NCBI RefSeq assembly: GCF_003131205.1
Contig: NZ_QFFY01000006.1
Location: forward strand, 248,001 to 312,000
Direction: 5' to 3'
DNA: 64,000 bases
Source: Occallatibacter savannae
GTDB taxonomy: Bacteria; Acidobacteriota; Terriglobia; Terriglobales; Acidobacteriaceae
The position numbers and the translations under genes were made by a program. Position 1 is the first letter of the stretch; each line of letters begins with the position of its first letter. Positions 45,624 to 54,392 of the stretch are shown piece after piece. Below the pieces are notes generated by a model. That model was given only the letters and a program-made list of their open reading frames with translations, ran no database searches and was not told the DNA's origin.

Positions 45624-46457
45624 TCAACCCAAAATCGCGCGCGTTGCGGCTTGCCACCAACCTGGATTCACGCTCTCCAGGTACGTGGCCCCACCCTGCA
45701 GAAAAATCATTGCTGGGAAAGCATAGAGATAAACCCTGTTCACCCGTCGATCCACAATGAGGTCGCCCACGATTCCAGCCACAATCAGTAAGTCCAGCGC
45801 CGGATAGAAAAGGTCGTGAGCGCCGAGGTACGGAAACCTGACGAACGCCGCTTGCAAGAGTTGACAACTGGCCAGGAAAACCAGGCGGCGATGGTATTCC
45901 GGTTTTCTCCGAAAATAGATCGCCAGCGCCATGCAACTGCCGAAGATGAGCATGTCGCACCAGAGAACCGACAGGAACGGTGCAACAGTCTTCAAGTGCA
46001 GCACGGTCATGTCGAATTGCAGCATGACGACCGACACGATGCCGCCGGACACGGTCATGCTTGCGGCCAACGCCGCACCAAGCCAGCCCAATACGCGGTG
46101 GATCCGGACTTTGCGTACACGCACCAGCGCCGATTGTTCGATGAACAGCACGATCCAGGCCGAGAAGAGCAAGGCGTGAAACCACACTAGAAGCGGCCTT
46201 GGCGGATTAGCGTGAAGCAGGCGGACATCGACCGTATGGCTAAAGCCCCAGAGGGCAACGCCGGCCATCACGAGCGATGCAGTGAAATAGAAATATCGGC
46301 TCAAGAACCTCTTAAGCTGCGTCGTTGTGATTGTTTGGCTCTTGGCAACAGGGGCAGGGACGGTCGTGCTTCGGTTAGCCACTGAGGGTCTTCCTCCAAT
46401 GCTGGTGCGCCCGATGGTGACTCCACTGCCAGTCGATGTTTCGTGCCCATAGTACAC
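45624..46457 (-). CDS. Seven-helix membrane protein, paralogue of 41.3 kb
   Basis: A 277-aa protein with a disordered N-terminal 50 residues and about seven hydrophobic segments. The segments VRIHRVLGWLG and YHRRLVFLASC correspond to similar places in the 41.3-kb protein. The family is not recognised. It is flanked by repeat copies D and E. Confidence 0.7.
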   Translation of the reverse strand: MYYGHETSTGSGVTIGRTSIGGRPSVANRSTTVPAPVAKSQTITTTQLKRFLSRYFYFTASLVMAGVALWGFSHTVDVRLLHANPPRPLLVWFHALLFSAWIVLFIEQSALVRVRKVRIHRVLGWLGAALAASMTVSGGIVSVVMLQFDMTVLHLKTVAPFLSVLWCDMLIFGSCMALAIYFRRKPEYHRRLVFLASCQLLQAAFVRFPYLGAHDLFYPALDLLIVAGIVGDLIVDRRVNRVYLYAFPAMIFLQGGATYLESVNPGWWQAATRAILG

Positions 46458-46493
46458 TCCCGCCCATATCGCGTGGCGGAGTTCTGGTTGGAT

Positions 46494-46555
46494 GGTCGGC
46501 TACTCGGAACCTGATAGGCGAAGGATCGTCAAAGTGTCGAATTGCCGTAACTCAG
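46494..46555. repeat. Dispersed hairpin repeat, copy E (nearest to consensus)
   Basis: GGCTACTCGGAACC, then TGATAGGCGAAGGATCGTC, then CGAATTGCC and GTAACTCAG. It holds all three parts of the family in one direction. Confidence 0.75.
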
Positions 46556-46615
46556 TCTCAGACCGGACGTCCACTAGGCAGTTTTGGTCGGTCTGAAGAC
46601 ATGACTCGCGGAGCG

Positions 46616-47533
46616 TCAGGCATGCATGCGAAAGATCGTCTTCCCCTTCACTCGCTCGGTCCCGCCGAGGGCAGCCACAGCATCGTCGAGGGTAAGTTCT
46701 CTCCCAATATTTGTCCGCAGCCGGCCATCGCGGAGCCTCTCGACAAGCAGACTCAATTGGGCGCGATCAGGCTCGACGACAAAATCGATCGTTCGCCCAT
46801 TGGAAGGGCGCGCCTCAATCGGGCCCATGATGGTCACTAGGGTTCCTCCCGCCCGGATTAGGCTTGCTGACCTCTTCCCGACTTCACCTCCGATAGCATC
46901 GAAAACCAAATCAACTTTGCGGACGTCCTCGAGAGTGTTGTTATCGAGGTCGATGAACTCCTGCGCCCCGAAATCGAGAGCCGCATGACGAGCGTCTGCG
47001 CGCCGGGTGCCGATGACATACGCACCGACCTCGCGTGCGAGTTGAGTTGCCATGGAACCAACTACGCCGGCTGCACCATGCACAAGGATGGTCTGCCCCG
47101 CCTGAATGCGACCGTGTTCAAAGAGCCCTTGCCAGGCAGTCAGGCCCGACATCACGACAGCCGCTCCCGCGGCGAAGTCAACATCGCCCGGCAACGGTGC
47201 GAGATTACGTGCCTCCACAGCGACATATTCCGCAAGCGCGCCGTCTCGGTACCAGTCCGTGAGGCCGATTACCCGCTGTCCAATCGACAAACCCGTTGTG
47301 CCATAGCCAAGAGCGGTGACAACCCCGGCCAGTTCGTGTCCCGGGATTGAAGGCCTCCGGTCACGTCCAGCGCGATCGGTCCAGGTCGCGGGCCAGGTAA
47401 GCTCATCCCCGGTGAATCCCGACGCATAAACCTGAACAACCACGTCGTTTATCGCCGCCTGCGGCTCGGGTCGATCCACCAGCTTCAATCCGGCAATTCC
47501 AGCCGCTTGATTCGTCGCTACAATCGCCTTCAT
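46616..47533 (-). CDS. NADP-dependent quinone-oxidoreductase-like MDR protein
   Basis: A 305-aa zinc-free medium-chain dehydrogenase. ILVHGAAGVVGSMATQLA is the cofactor motif, with GHELAGVVTALGYG upstream and GGTERVKGKTIFRMHA at the end. The usual zinc ligands are missing. Probably reduces quinones or enones. It lies between repeat copies E and F. Confidence 0.92.
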   Translation of the reverse strand: MKAIVATNQAAGIAGLKLVDRPEPQAAINDVVVQVYASGFTGDELTWPATWTDRAGRDRRPSIPGHELAGVVTALGYGTTGLSIGQRVIGLTDWYRDGALAEYVAVEARNLAPLPGDVDFAAGAAVVMSGLTAWQGLFEHGRIQAGQTILVHGAAGVVGSMATQLAREVGAYVIGTRRADARHAALDFGAQEFIDLDNNTLEDVRKVDLVFDAIGGEVGKRSASLIRAGGTLVTIMGPIEARPSNGRTIDFVVEPDRAQLSLLVERLRDGRLRTNIGRELTLDDAVAALGGTERVKGKTIFRMHA

Positions 47534-47700
47534 CGGTCACCTCCGCGTCCCGAGTTCTTGCTCGTAGCCTAGCGCATCGAGCTCGGTTGAGTTCGTGGCT
47601 AAGTTGACGAGAATCCTCCAGGCCTTCAGTTGTCTGATTGTGGCCGTCTGTCCTCGGTCATAGGGCTAGCCTGTCGGCGCACGGGTGACCTCGTCATCAA

Positions 47701-47747
47701 TTCCGAGCCGTGCCAGACTTGCCAAGTTCCGAGTTGCCGGTAATTCG
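47701..47747. repeat. Dispersed hairpin repeat, copy F
   Basis: AAGTTCCGAGTTGCCGGT followed by AATTCG. CGAGTT and AATTCG pair, while in copy C the same place pairs CGAGT with ACTCG. The matched change suggests the stem is kept. It ends next to the GIY-YIG stop. Confidence 0.7.
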
Positions 47748-47748
47748 C

Positions 47749-48039
47749 TCAGAACTCGAATCCAGCGATCAGATCAGCCAATTCGGGATTGGAAGAGCTT
47801 ACCAGTTGCAGCTTCTGCTTTCTAGACAAGCTCTTCATTGCTTTGGCGCGGCTCATTGCGGCCCGTTCATCCGCGAATTCCTCGTAGTAGACGAGGCGCT
47901 TGGGATCATGCTTGCCCGGACTCTCTTTCGTCCTGTGACGATGAACAGCTAGATTCAGGTCGCCGACATGCCCCGTGTGGAGTGTTCCGCTCTCACTCAT
48001 TACGATGTAGCAGTAGAAATTCTTGCGAGAACCAGTCAT
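47749..48039 (-). CDS. GIY-YIG-like protein, probably inactive
   Basis: About 96 aa. NFYCYIVMSESGTLHTGHVGD aligns with the UvrC/URI-type GIY-YIG start (quoted as YCYIVMS and TLHTGH). KRLVYYEEFADERAAMSRA and SNPELADLI match the rest of the small URI-like family. The YIG Tyr is replaced by His-Thr-Gly, and the expected Arg after the DL motif is missing (DLNLAVHRH). It may be inactive. Starts at 48039 or an upstream GTG are possible. Confidence 0.75.
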   Translation of the reverse strand: MTGSRKNFYCYIVMSESGTLHTGHVGDLNLAVHRHRTKESPGKHDPKRLVYYEEFADERAAMSRAKAMKSLSRKQKLQLVSSSNPELADLIAGFEF

Positions 48040-48074
48040 TGCGCTGTAGATCACTCCCTCAGACCCGGTTTGGA

Positions 48075-48100
48075 CTTGGTTCCGAGTAGCCGGTGATTAG
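48075..48100. repeat. Dispersed hairpin repeat, copy G
   Basis: GGTTCCGAGTAGCCGGT followed by GATTAGACC. It is followed by the same gene-end sequence as copy C, so the repeat and adjacent gene were duplicated together. Confidence 0.6.
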
Positions 48101-48153
48101 ACCATGACACCGCAATCGCGATTAGCATCGGCTCGGTGCAATGAACACCATCT

Positions 48154-48360
48154 TCAAAGGTCGGCAAGACGCTTCTCAAGGTTGAGAGCTGCACGGCAGT
48201 AGGAGAGGACGAGCTTCACGATGTGGCGCTGTCGTTCGATGCTGGGCCTTCGGCGCAGTTGATGGATTGGATTCGATAAACCAACGGTCATCCGCAGTGA
48301 CAGTAATTGCAAGAACGCCGCAGCCGTCAGAAGACGGCTGCGGCGAGATCGAATGATCAA
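48154..48360 (-). pseudogene. Decayed copy of the 44.4-kb helical protein gene
   Basis: The C-terminal part (ERQRHIVKLVLSYCRAAL) matches ERQRHIVKLALYHCRAAL at 44.4 kb. The first 40 residues are unrelated, and the DNA looks as if about 100 bp were lost. The sequences to the left of both genes also match, starting from the repeats. Confidence 0.65.
48316..48345. terminator. Perfect 13-bp GC-rich hairpin
   Basis: CGCCGCAGCCGTC pairs with GACGGCTGCGGCG over an AGAA loop. No U tract follows on the plus strand; TTCTT follows on the minus strand. It may end minus-strand transcripts from the DJ-1 operon. Confidence 0.45.
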
Positions 48361-48420
48361 AGGCGCATCCGCGAGCGGATGAAATAGAGCAGTGACCAGC
48401 TTACTCGCCTGGAATAGGAG

Positions 48421-49059
48421 TCAATTCGCCCGGGCACCCGACCACGCCCCGATCATTCCCTGGTTCCCGCTCGTCTGCTGAACAGGCGCTCCTGCGAAGA
48501 GTTCTATGATCTTCTTGTTGAATGCGCGCAGGTCTTGCGGTCCTCTGCTTGTTACTAATCTCCGATCTTCTACGACTTCTTCATTCACCCAATTAGCGCC
48601 CGCGTTTCGTAGATCCTTCTTGAGCGACGGCCACGAGGTTAACGTCCTGCCTCGCACCACCTCGGCTTCGATCAGCATCCAGGGCCCATGGCAGATCGAT
48701 GAGACTGGCTTGCCGGCTTCGAAGAAGCTTCGAACGAAATCTACTGCATCGGTATTCATGCGAAGGAGATCAGGGTTGATCACTCCGCCCGGCACGTGCA
48801 ATCCATCGTAGGAAGAGACCCTTGCCTCCGGAAGGTCGACATCGATTTTGAAGGAGTCTCCCCATTTCACGAGATTCCACGCCTTGATTTTTCCGCCTTT
48901 GACGAGCTTGTGCGGAGATACCAACTCCACAACCGCGCCAGCCTTCTGTAGCGCTTCTCTTGGGCTTGTAAGCTCGATTTGCTCGACGCCTTGTGTGGCT
49001 ACGATCGCGATCCGTTTGTTGACGAGTTGACGTTTTGTTCCGAATCCGAAGAGTCCCAT
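48421..49059 (-). CDS. DJ-1/PfpI-family protein
   Basis: A 212-aa protein starting MGLFGFGTKRQL at 49059, with GGGAG upstream. The nucleophile elbow is SSICHGPWMLIEA, and the Glu site is in QGVEQIELTSPREAL. Family members act as deglycases, chaperones or general stress proteins (YhbO/PfpI). It leads downstream from a group of stress-type genes on the same strand. Confidence 0.9.
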   Translation of the reverse strand: MGLFGFGTKRQLVNKRIAIVATQGVEQIELTSPREALQKAGAVVELVSPHKLVKGGKIKAWNLVKWGDSFKIDVDLPEARVSSYDGLHVPGGVINPDLLRMNTDAVDFVRSFFEAGKPVSSICHGPWMLIEAEVVRGRTLTSWPSLKKDLRNAGANWVNEEVVEDRRLVTSRGPQDLRAFNKKIIELFAGAPVQQTSGNQGMIGAWSGARAN

Positions 49060-49121
49060 ATATTCTCCCTGCTTGTCGTCCGGTTGATGTTGCAATTGGC
49101 GCGTCCTTCAATGCCGCAGGA

Positions 49122-50222
49122 TCAAGTTGCTGTCCTATGCGTTGCCGCATCGATTTGCTGCATCGAGTACAACATTGAAGGCGCAAGGCGTTGAATGTGC
49201 GCGTCCCATCGGCCACGCATGTCGAGATACTTGGTTTTGGCATCTGAGCGATCTGATGTGTGCAGCCCGGCTGTTCGGAGCTGCGCGATCGCTCCATCCA
49301 GCCGGCGCTCCCAGACAGCAATATCGGCTAGCCCAGTTTGCTGCGACTCAGGTGGTCCTGCCGGCAGGAAGGTGGCCTCAAGCGAATTGAGCAACAACAG
49401 CGAACCCTCCCAGATCTGATCGAGCGCGCGCAGTTGTTTCACCGATGCATACTCGTCGCTCAGCGCGGAGCGGACGATCGTGACTGTATCCAGCAGGACT
49501 AATGTGGCAAACGACATTGAATAGTAGGGTTCTGCGAAACGCATGTAGAACAGCACCGGATAGAAGTGGTGGGCCTCCTTTGTGGCAGCCACCTCAGCTG
49601 CGAATTCCCAGAGCTCTGATGTACCGTGGCTCCATTCGCCGTCCGGGGCAAGTCCGGCGATCAATGCGGCAGCATCTCCGGTTCTAGCTGTGGCCAGGTA
49701 GATCTTTAGAGCGAACGTGTTCCTCTGCTGCAATTGACTGTAGATCTGCATTAGATAGGTCAGGGTCAGCGAGGTGACGGAGAGTCCGACGATGGAGTTG
49801 AACAAGTAGATGAGGCGGTAGCGTGGAACCTGCGGCGAGAAGCCGCCCGATCCCACGATGGAGATGCTGCTGCCCCCTGCATAAAGAGCGCTGATGAAAT
49901 CTGTGGGCGTCTTCCCGTTGCTGGATTGAATGGCGCTGCCCAACACGGGATGAAATAGGAGGCCGTTGCCGAGCGTGAGCCCCGCGATCCAGACGAATAC
50001 CAGCATGACGAGGATGACGGGACCACAAAACGAAGCAATGCGATCGCAATAGCGCGGAGCGCTTTGAGCCACTGAACGGAAGACGCGCCAGAGTGCCTGC
50101 GAAAGATATGGGCTCACGACACCGCTACCCATTCTGGCGTAGAGCACGGTGAGGAATACGTCCAACAGAATCAGCAGGACGATCAAGATCCCGCTGATCT
50201 GCTGGAGCAAGGCAATCAACAT
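49122..50222 (-). CDS. Two-helix pore-loop ion channel-like protein
   Basis: About 366 aa from MLIALLQQISGIL. Two or more N-terminal helices surround a pore-loop region, AGGSSISIVGSGGFSPQ, where K+ channels have T-V-G-Y-G. A cytoplasmic helical domain of about 200 residues follows. It resembles acidobacterial Ion_trans_2 proteins. The unusual filter makes the conducted ion uncertain. Confidence 0.72.
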   Translation of the reverse strand: MLIALLQQISGILIVLLILLDVFLTVLYARMGSGVVSPYLSQALWRVFRSVAQSAPRYCDRIASFCGPVILVMLVFVWIAGLTLGNGLLFHPVLGSAIQSSNGKTPTDFISALYAGGSSISIVGSGGFSPQVPRYRLIYLFNSIVGLSVTSLTLTYLMQIYSQLQQRNTFALKIYLATARTGDAAALIAGLAPDGEWSHGTSELWEFAAEVAATKEAHHFYPVLFYMRFAEPYYSMSFATLVLLDTVTIVRSALSDEYASVKQLRALDQIWEGSLLLLNSLEATFLPAGPPESQQTGLADIAVWERRLDGAIAQLRTAGLHTSDRSDAKTKYLDMRGRWDAHIQRLAPSMLYSMQQIDAATHRTAT

Positions 50223-50244
50223 GTTTGTTCCCCGAGGACCGCTG

Positions 50245-50655
50245 TCAGGCGGCCTCGCGTTCCTGATGGGCGCGCTGGCTGTTCCAGTCGGTGATGGCGA
50301 CGACGGATGCTTCTGCGAGCGAGTTGCCCTCGAAGATCCTGGCTGCCGGAGTATCTTTGAAGCCGAAAAGCAACGGCACCACCCAGGAGCTTGAGGCGAA
50401 GACCGCGTCCATCTTGCCGTGCGTCTCAAACGAGAAGACGGGTTTGGCGCCCCAGCGATAGTCAGTCAAGAGAGACTGCACGAGAATGAAGCCGCTGGTT
50501 GAGAAGGCCGCAGCTGCTGCAGCCTTGTTGTTCGTTCGCGAGCAAATCACGCCTACCGTAAAGAAAAAGGCTGCGTGGCAGTAGTCGATGATGCCGTGAA
50601 CCTTGGGGCTGATGACCTTTGGCAGGCCAGCATCGGATGTATTTGCGAAGTTCAC
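50245..50655 (-). CDS. Membrane protein of SPW-like type
   Basis: A 136-aa protein with about four hydrophobic segments. SPKVHGIIDYCHAAFFFTVG at the start is characteristic of small predicted membrane proteins that occur with short-chain and alcohol dehydrogenases in Acidobacteriota. Function is unknown. Confidence 0.72.
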   Translation of the reverse strand: MNFANTSDAGLPKVISPKVHGIIDYCHAAFFFTVGVICSRTNNKAAAAAAFSTSGFILVQSLLTDYRWGAKPVFSFETHGKMDAVFASSSWVVPLLFGFKDTPAARIFEGNSLAEASVVAITDWNSQRAHQEREAA

Positions 50656-50679
50656 TTGGATCTCCTTTGAGGGGGGTTG

Positions 50680-51873
50680 TCAGGCTGCCAGTTGCTGTTC
50701 CCAGGGCTTCAGGACGATCTTGATACAGCGGTCCTGCTTGTCGCGAAAGATGCGATATCCTTCGGGCGCTTGATCGAGCGGCAACTTGTGGCTAATGACG
50801 AAGGAAGGGTCGATGTCGCCGCGCTGGACACGCTCGAGCAGCGGCCCCATGTAGCGCATCATGTGAGTCTGGCCGGTCTTCATCGTGATTCCCTTGTTCA
50901 TGTAAGCGCCGAATGGAATTTTGTCGACGAATCCGCCGTACACACCGGGAACAGAGATCGTTCCACCTTTCTTGCAAGCCATGATGGCCTGACGAAGAAC
51001 GATGGGGCGATCGGTTTCAATGCGCGCAAGCTGCTTGGCGCGATCGTACGCATACATCGCGCCGTGGCCAGAGGCTTCCATGCCGACAACATCCATGCAC
51101 GCGTCAGGACCGCGGTTGCCGGTCATCTCCTGCAGCGCTTCGAGAATGTCAACTTCATCGAAGTTCAGCGTTTCTGCGCCAGCTGCGCGAGCCATCTCGA
51201 GCCGCTCGGGTACACGGTCGATAGCGATAACGCGTCCGGCGCCGAGCATGAAGCAGCTGCGAATGGCGAACTGCGCGACAGGACCACAGCCCCAGACGGC
51301 AATGGTGTCTCCGGGCCGGATGTTGCAGTTCTCCGCGCCCATATAGCCAGTCGGGAAGATGTCTGACAAGAAGACCACCTTCTCATCGGGGATGCCGTCG
51401 GGGATCTTGATGGGACCGACATCGGCGTAAGGTACGCGAGCGTACTGGGCCTGTCCGCCGCTGTAGCCGCCCAACATGTGCGTGTAGCCGAACAGTCCGG
51501 ATGGACTGTACCCCATCATCTTTTCAGCGATCCATGCATTGGGGTTAGAGTTGTCGCAGCATGACCAGAGCTGGTCCTTGCAGGAGTGACAGTTCCCGCA
51601 GGCAATCGTGAAGGGAACGACGACACGATCACCCACTTTGATTTTCTGCTTATTCACCCCGGGCCCGACCTCAATGACTTCGCCCATGAACTCGTGGCCC
51701 AGGATGTCGCCCTGCTCCATGGTGGGAATGAAGCCGTCGTACAGGTGAAGATCAGAACCGCAGATGCAGGTACTGGTGATGCGGACTATGGCATCGCGCG
51801 GGTTGAGGATTTTGGGGTCAGGCACATCGTGTACCTGCATCTTTTCCTTGCCCATCCAGCAGACGGCTTTCAT
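50680..51873 (-). CDS. Zinc-dependent alcohol dehydrogenase, formaldehyde-dehydrogenase-like
   Basis: A 397-aa MDR protein. CICGSDLHLYDG and GHEFMGEVIEVG hold the catalytic-zinc ligands. CGNCHSCKDQLWSCC is the structural-zinc loop. WGCGPVAQFAIRSC is the NAD site. The length and loops resemble glutathione-independent formaldehyde dehydrogenases. It lies 24 nt from the membrane gene in the same operon. Confidence 0.92.
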   Translation of the reverse strand: MKAVCWMGKEKMQVHDVPDPKILNPRDAIVRITSTCICGSDLHLYDGFIPTMEQGDILGHEFMGEVIEVGPGVNKQKIKVGDRVVVPFTIACGNCHSCKDQLWSCCDNSNPNAWIAEKMMGYSPSGLFGYTHMLGGYSGGQAQYARVPYADVGPIKIPDGIPDEKVVFLSDIFPTGYMGAENCNIRPGDTIAVWGCGPVAQFAIRSCFMLGAGRVIAIDRVPERLEMARAAGAETLNFDEVDILEALQEMTGNRGPDACMDVVGMEASGHGAMYAYDRAKQLARIETDRPIVLRQAIMACKKGGTISVPGVYGGFVDKIPFGAYMNKGITMKTGQTHMMRYMGPLLERVQRGDIDPSFVISHKLPLDQAPEGYRIFRDKQDRCIKIVLKPWEQQLAA

Positions 51874-51964
51874 TCTTATGCTCCTTTGCAGGTTGAGAGA
51901 TGATCGATCGAACGCGGCGAGTAGTGAATTCCAGCCACGACGCAGCGACTCTGCGTGTACTTGC

Positions 51965-52711
51965 CTATGCCGAGTGGCTGTAAGCCAATGCGACTTGCGG
52001 GTCAGGCAGGTTGGTCTTCTCGCGGAAGAGAACTTGCTCAGTGTGGCCGTGAATACCGCGTGGGCCGTGTGTCTGGCCGCGGGTTGTGGGCACCTCTCCG
52101 GTTTCGAGCAGTTGCTTGAAACGGCGCAAATCCTCGCGTACGACGAACTCCGGGTTCTTGCCGAACAGAGCCGCCAGGCCGCTCGTAACCGAACCGCCGG
52201 GAATGCCGTACCGCACGTTGGCGCTCACAAATGTGCCGCGTCCTTGCGGGTCAGAGCGGAACTCCACTGATCCGCTTGTGTAAACGTCGGAGTTGGGAAG
52301 AGAGCGCCACGCGATACGTTGATTCGGCGTATCGTCGGTGATTTCAGCGTGCCATCGGATCTCGCGTTGTCCCGGTCCGAGCGCAATCCACTCGGAACGG
52401 CGGGAGTCGAGTTCGCGGACCGATTTGAGGTGAGCCATGAAACGTGGAAGTCCTTTGAAGTTACGCCACAGCTTGTAAGCCTGCTCTGGCGAAGCGTTCA
52501 GGAGGAAGACAGCGTGAGTACTGGATTCAGTTGATTGACCCCGTGCGGCTTTGTACGCGAGTAAGCCGCCCGCTGCCGCGAGCGCGGTTCCGGTTTTGGA
52601 TCGACGTGTGAGACCGTAAGCGACAAGTGCTGCCGCCCCAAGCACAAGGGTCTTGGGACCGAACGGCAGTTGGCTGGAGAAGTGGTCGAAAGAGGCAGAA
52701 GACCGCTGCAT
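51965..52711 (-). CDS. SRPBCC-fold cyclase/dehydrase-like protein
   Basis: About 248 aa from MQRSSASFDHFSSQL at 52711, with AAAGGAG upstream. Two short hydrophobic stretches lie near the N-terminus. The rest is a polyketide-cyclase/START-like domain (VFLLNASPEQAYKLWRNF, EWIALGPGQREIRWHAEITD). Similar proteins sit beside dehydrogenases in stress islands of this phylum. Confidence 0.85.
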   Translation of the reverse strand: MQRSSASFDHFSSQLPFGPKTLVLGAAALVAYGLTRRSKTGTALAAAGGLLAYKAARGQSTESSTHAVFLLNASPEQAYKLWRNFKGLPRFMAHLKSVRELDSRRSEWIALGPGQREIRWHAEITDDTPNQRIAWRSLPNSDVYTSGSVEFRSDPQGRGTFVSANVRYGIPGGSVTSGLAALFGKNPEFVVREDLRRFKQLLETGEVPTTRGQTHGPRGIHGHTEQVLFREKTNLPDPQVALAYSHSA

Positions 52712-53242
52712 GAAAAACTCCTTTCGTGCGGATGCGTGCACGGGCCGCCTCGGCATCTTGTCGAGGGGCATTCGCAAGAGAGGCCGAGTATCGCGTTGTC
52801 GTAAATGTGCCAGGCTGGCTGTTCGTGATTTTCGGGGAGCGTGCTGATGCCAGGTACCCCGTCCAAGGCGGAGCGTGCACCGCCGGGTGCCGAACTCAAT
52901 CGAGTCTGGCCTTGCGTCTACCCAGCGAACTTTCGGGCAGAAGTAGCGGATATGGATGTCGTCTGAGTTTGTGAGGTTGCTGTAAAAACGCGCGAAAAGT
53001 TCGATCACGAGAAATTCTAGACCAAGGTCTTTTTGCTATTTTCGCGAGCTACTCGGGCTCGACTAGGAAGCACCGACGATCTATGATGCATGTGCAGTCC
53101 GCTTCAACTCTCGGATCCTCCTTCGCAAAAAGACCTCAGTGCTTACGCTCAGTCCTGCCCAGGGATGTGGATCTGTTTGCGGTGAGGTGCTGAGAGGTAC
53201 CGATAGACGGGCATATGGCCAACGATCCACTTTGACAGGAAG

Positions 53243-53308
53243 TCGCCAACTTGGACTCTGAAAGGCGAAGGATCGTCAAAGGGAACAGTTGTCGGCTACT
53301 CGGAACTA
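53243..53308. repeat. Dispersed hairpin repeat, copy H
   Basis: CGCCAACTTGGACTC, then GAAAGGCGAAGGATCGTC, then GTTGTCGGCTACTCGGAAC and TAAACC. It lies 43 nt from the DUF6429 gene and faces copy I in the opposite direction. The CTCGGAACTAA stretch shows an unbroken form of the site split by the group II intron. Confidence 0.7.
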
Positions 53309-53350
53309 AACCGAGAAAATCGGCGCTTGCATAGACCACCAGATTCACCG

Positions 53351-53584
53351 TTACGACGTGAAATACTTTTCGAAGAGGCGTTTCGACTGCTTCTCACCTT
53401 CTTCAGTCAACACAACTGACTTCTGATCACCCCGTGGATCGAAGATGAAGTTCTTGGAATAAAGTCGATCCATCGTGTCGAAGTCATGCCCCTTCCAAGC
53501 CCTTACCGCACCGGCCTGCTTGAAGCGGGTGAGCCAAAGAAGCGCGAGGGTCACCTCATCCACTTTGTCTCGATCGAATTCCAT
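53351..53584 (-). CDS. DUF6429-like small protein
   Basis: A 77-aa protein starting MEFDRDKVDEVTLALLWLT. GGTGAGGAG lies just before the ATG. It resembles small DUF6429 proteins often found near integrases and transposons. Function is unknown. It lies between repeat copies H and I with an integrase fragment. Confidence 0.75.
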   Translation of the reverse strand: MEFDRDKVDEVTLALLWLTRFKQAGAVRAWKGHDFDTMDRLYSKNFIFDPRGDQKSVVLTEEGEKQSKRLFEKYFTS

Positions 53585-53630
53585 CTCCTCACCTCGACGT
53601 AATTGTTCCAGAAAGGCCGGGCACTTTCCA

Positions 53631-54228
53631 TCAGGGCTTCGGTTCAATTCCGATCCGATCATTGACTGCACATCGCAACCGCTGCTTGCTTCCAAGGTAC
53701 CGTTCCGTGGTCTGGATCGACACATGCCCGAGGAGAAACTGAATCTGCTCAAGTTCCCCTCCGGCGGACTGGCAAAGTCGAGCGCAGGTCCGGCGCAGAT
53801 CATGCGGGGCGACGTTAGGCAGCCCTGCTCTTCTGGCCGACTTCCGGACGATGTGCCAGATAGCCTTCTCTGAGATGTGCTCTCCGCGAACCTGTCCCGA
53901 CCTGTTTACCCGCCGAAAGATTAGGCCTTCGCAGATTCCGGCAGCCCTGATCCAGCTCTCCAACTGTTCCCGCACCCAGTCAGGAATGGGAACAGTTCGA
54001 ACATGATCTCCTTTTCCAATGAGATCGACAATTGCCCATCGCCCCTCTCGCTGTTCCAGATCTCGCAACTTCAGTGAAACCGCTTCATGTCGGCGAAGTC
54101 CACACGCCAGAAGGAGTGCGAAAAGCGCTCGATCTCGTTTGCCTTTTAGGCCATTGGGATCCGGCGCCTCCCAGAGAGCTTTGCTCTCTTCTGCTGAAAG
54201 CCAATTGCCTAGCCGGATCTCTGCTAAT
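53631..54228 (-). pseudogene. Tyrosine recombinase (integrase), N-terminus lost
   Basis: The frame is open from about 54350, but the recognisable part begins IRLGNWLSAEESKALWEAP and contains LLLACGLRRHEAVSL (catalytic Arg), HDLRRTCARLC, QFLLGHVSIQTTERYLG. The N-terminal core-binding domain of about 100 residues is missing, and no usual start codon precedes the match. The join lies at repeat copy I. It was probably cut by recombination at the repeat. Confidence 0.85.
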
Positions 54229-54256
54229 CCTTCGCCTTTTGCGTTCCGAGTTGCCG
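54228..54256. repeat. Dispersed hairpin repeat, copy I (inverted)
   Basis: ATCCTTCGCC then TTTTGCGTTCCGAGTTGCC. On the minus strand it reads like copy E. It is inverted relative to the GGCGAAGGATCGTC of copy H, so the DUF6429-integrase segment has inverted ends. The integrase similarity starts at this repeat. Confidence 0.65.
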
Positions 54257-54392
54257 TCCATCCGCTCAGAACTGATCCTAAGAGTACTGAAGTGCCCGGA
54301 TATGATTCGAGCCGAATAGGGTTAGCATTGATGACTGCAGCAAAGTGTTACAGCCGGGAAGTCTCCCGGCTGCCTGTTGCTTCGAAGCTTTT

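Noticed and set aside
41211..48100. Classical integron with attC sites
   Set aside because: The repeats lack GTTRRRY cores, no intI is seen, and gene directions are mixed. It is kept only as a hypothesis of a similar array.
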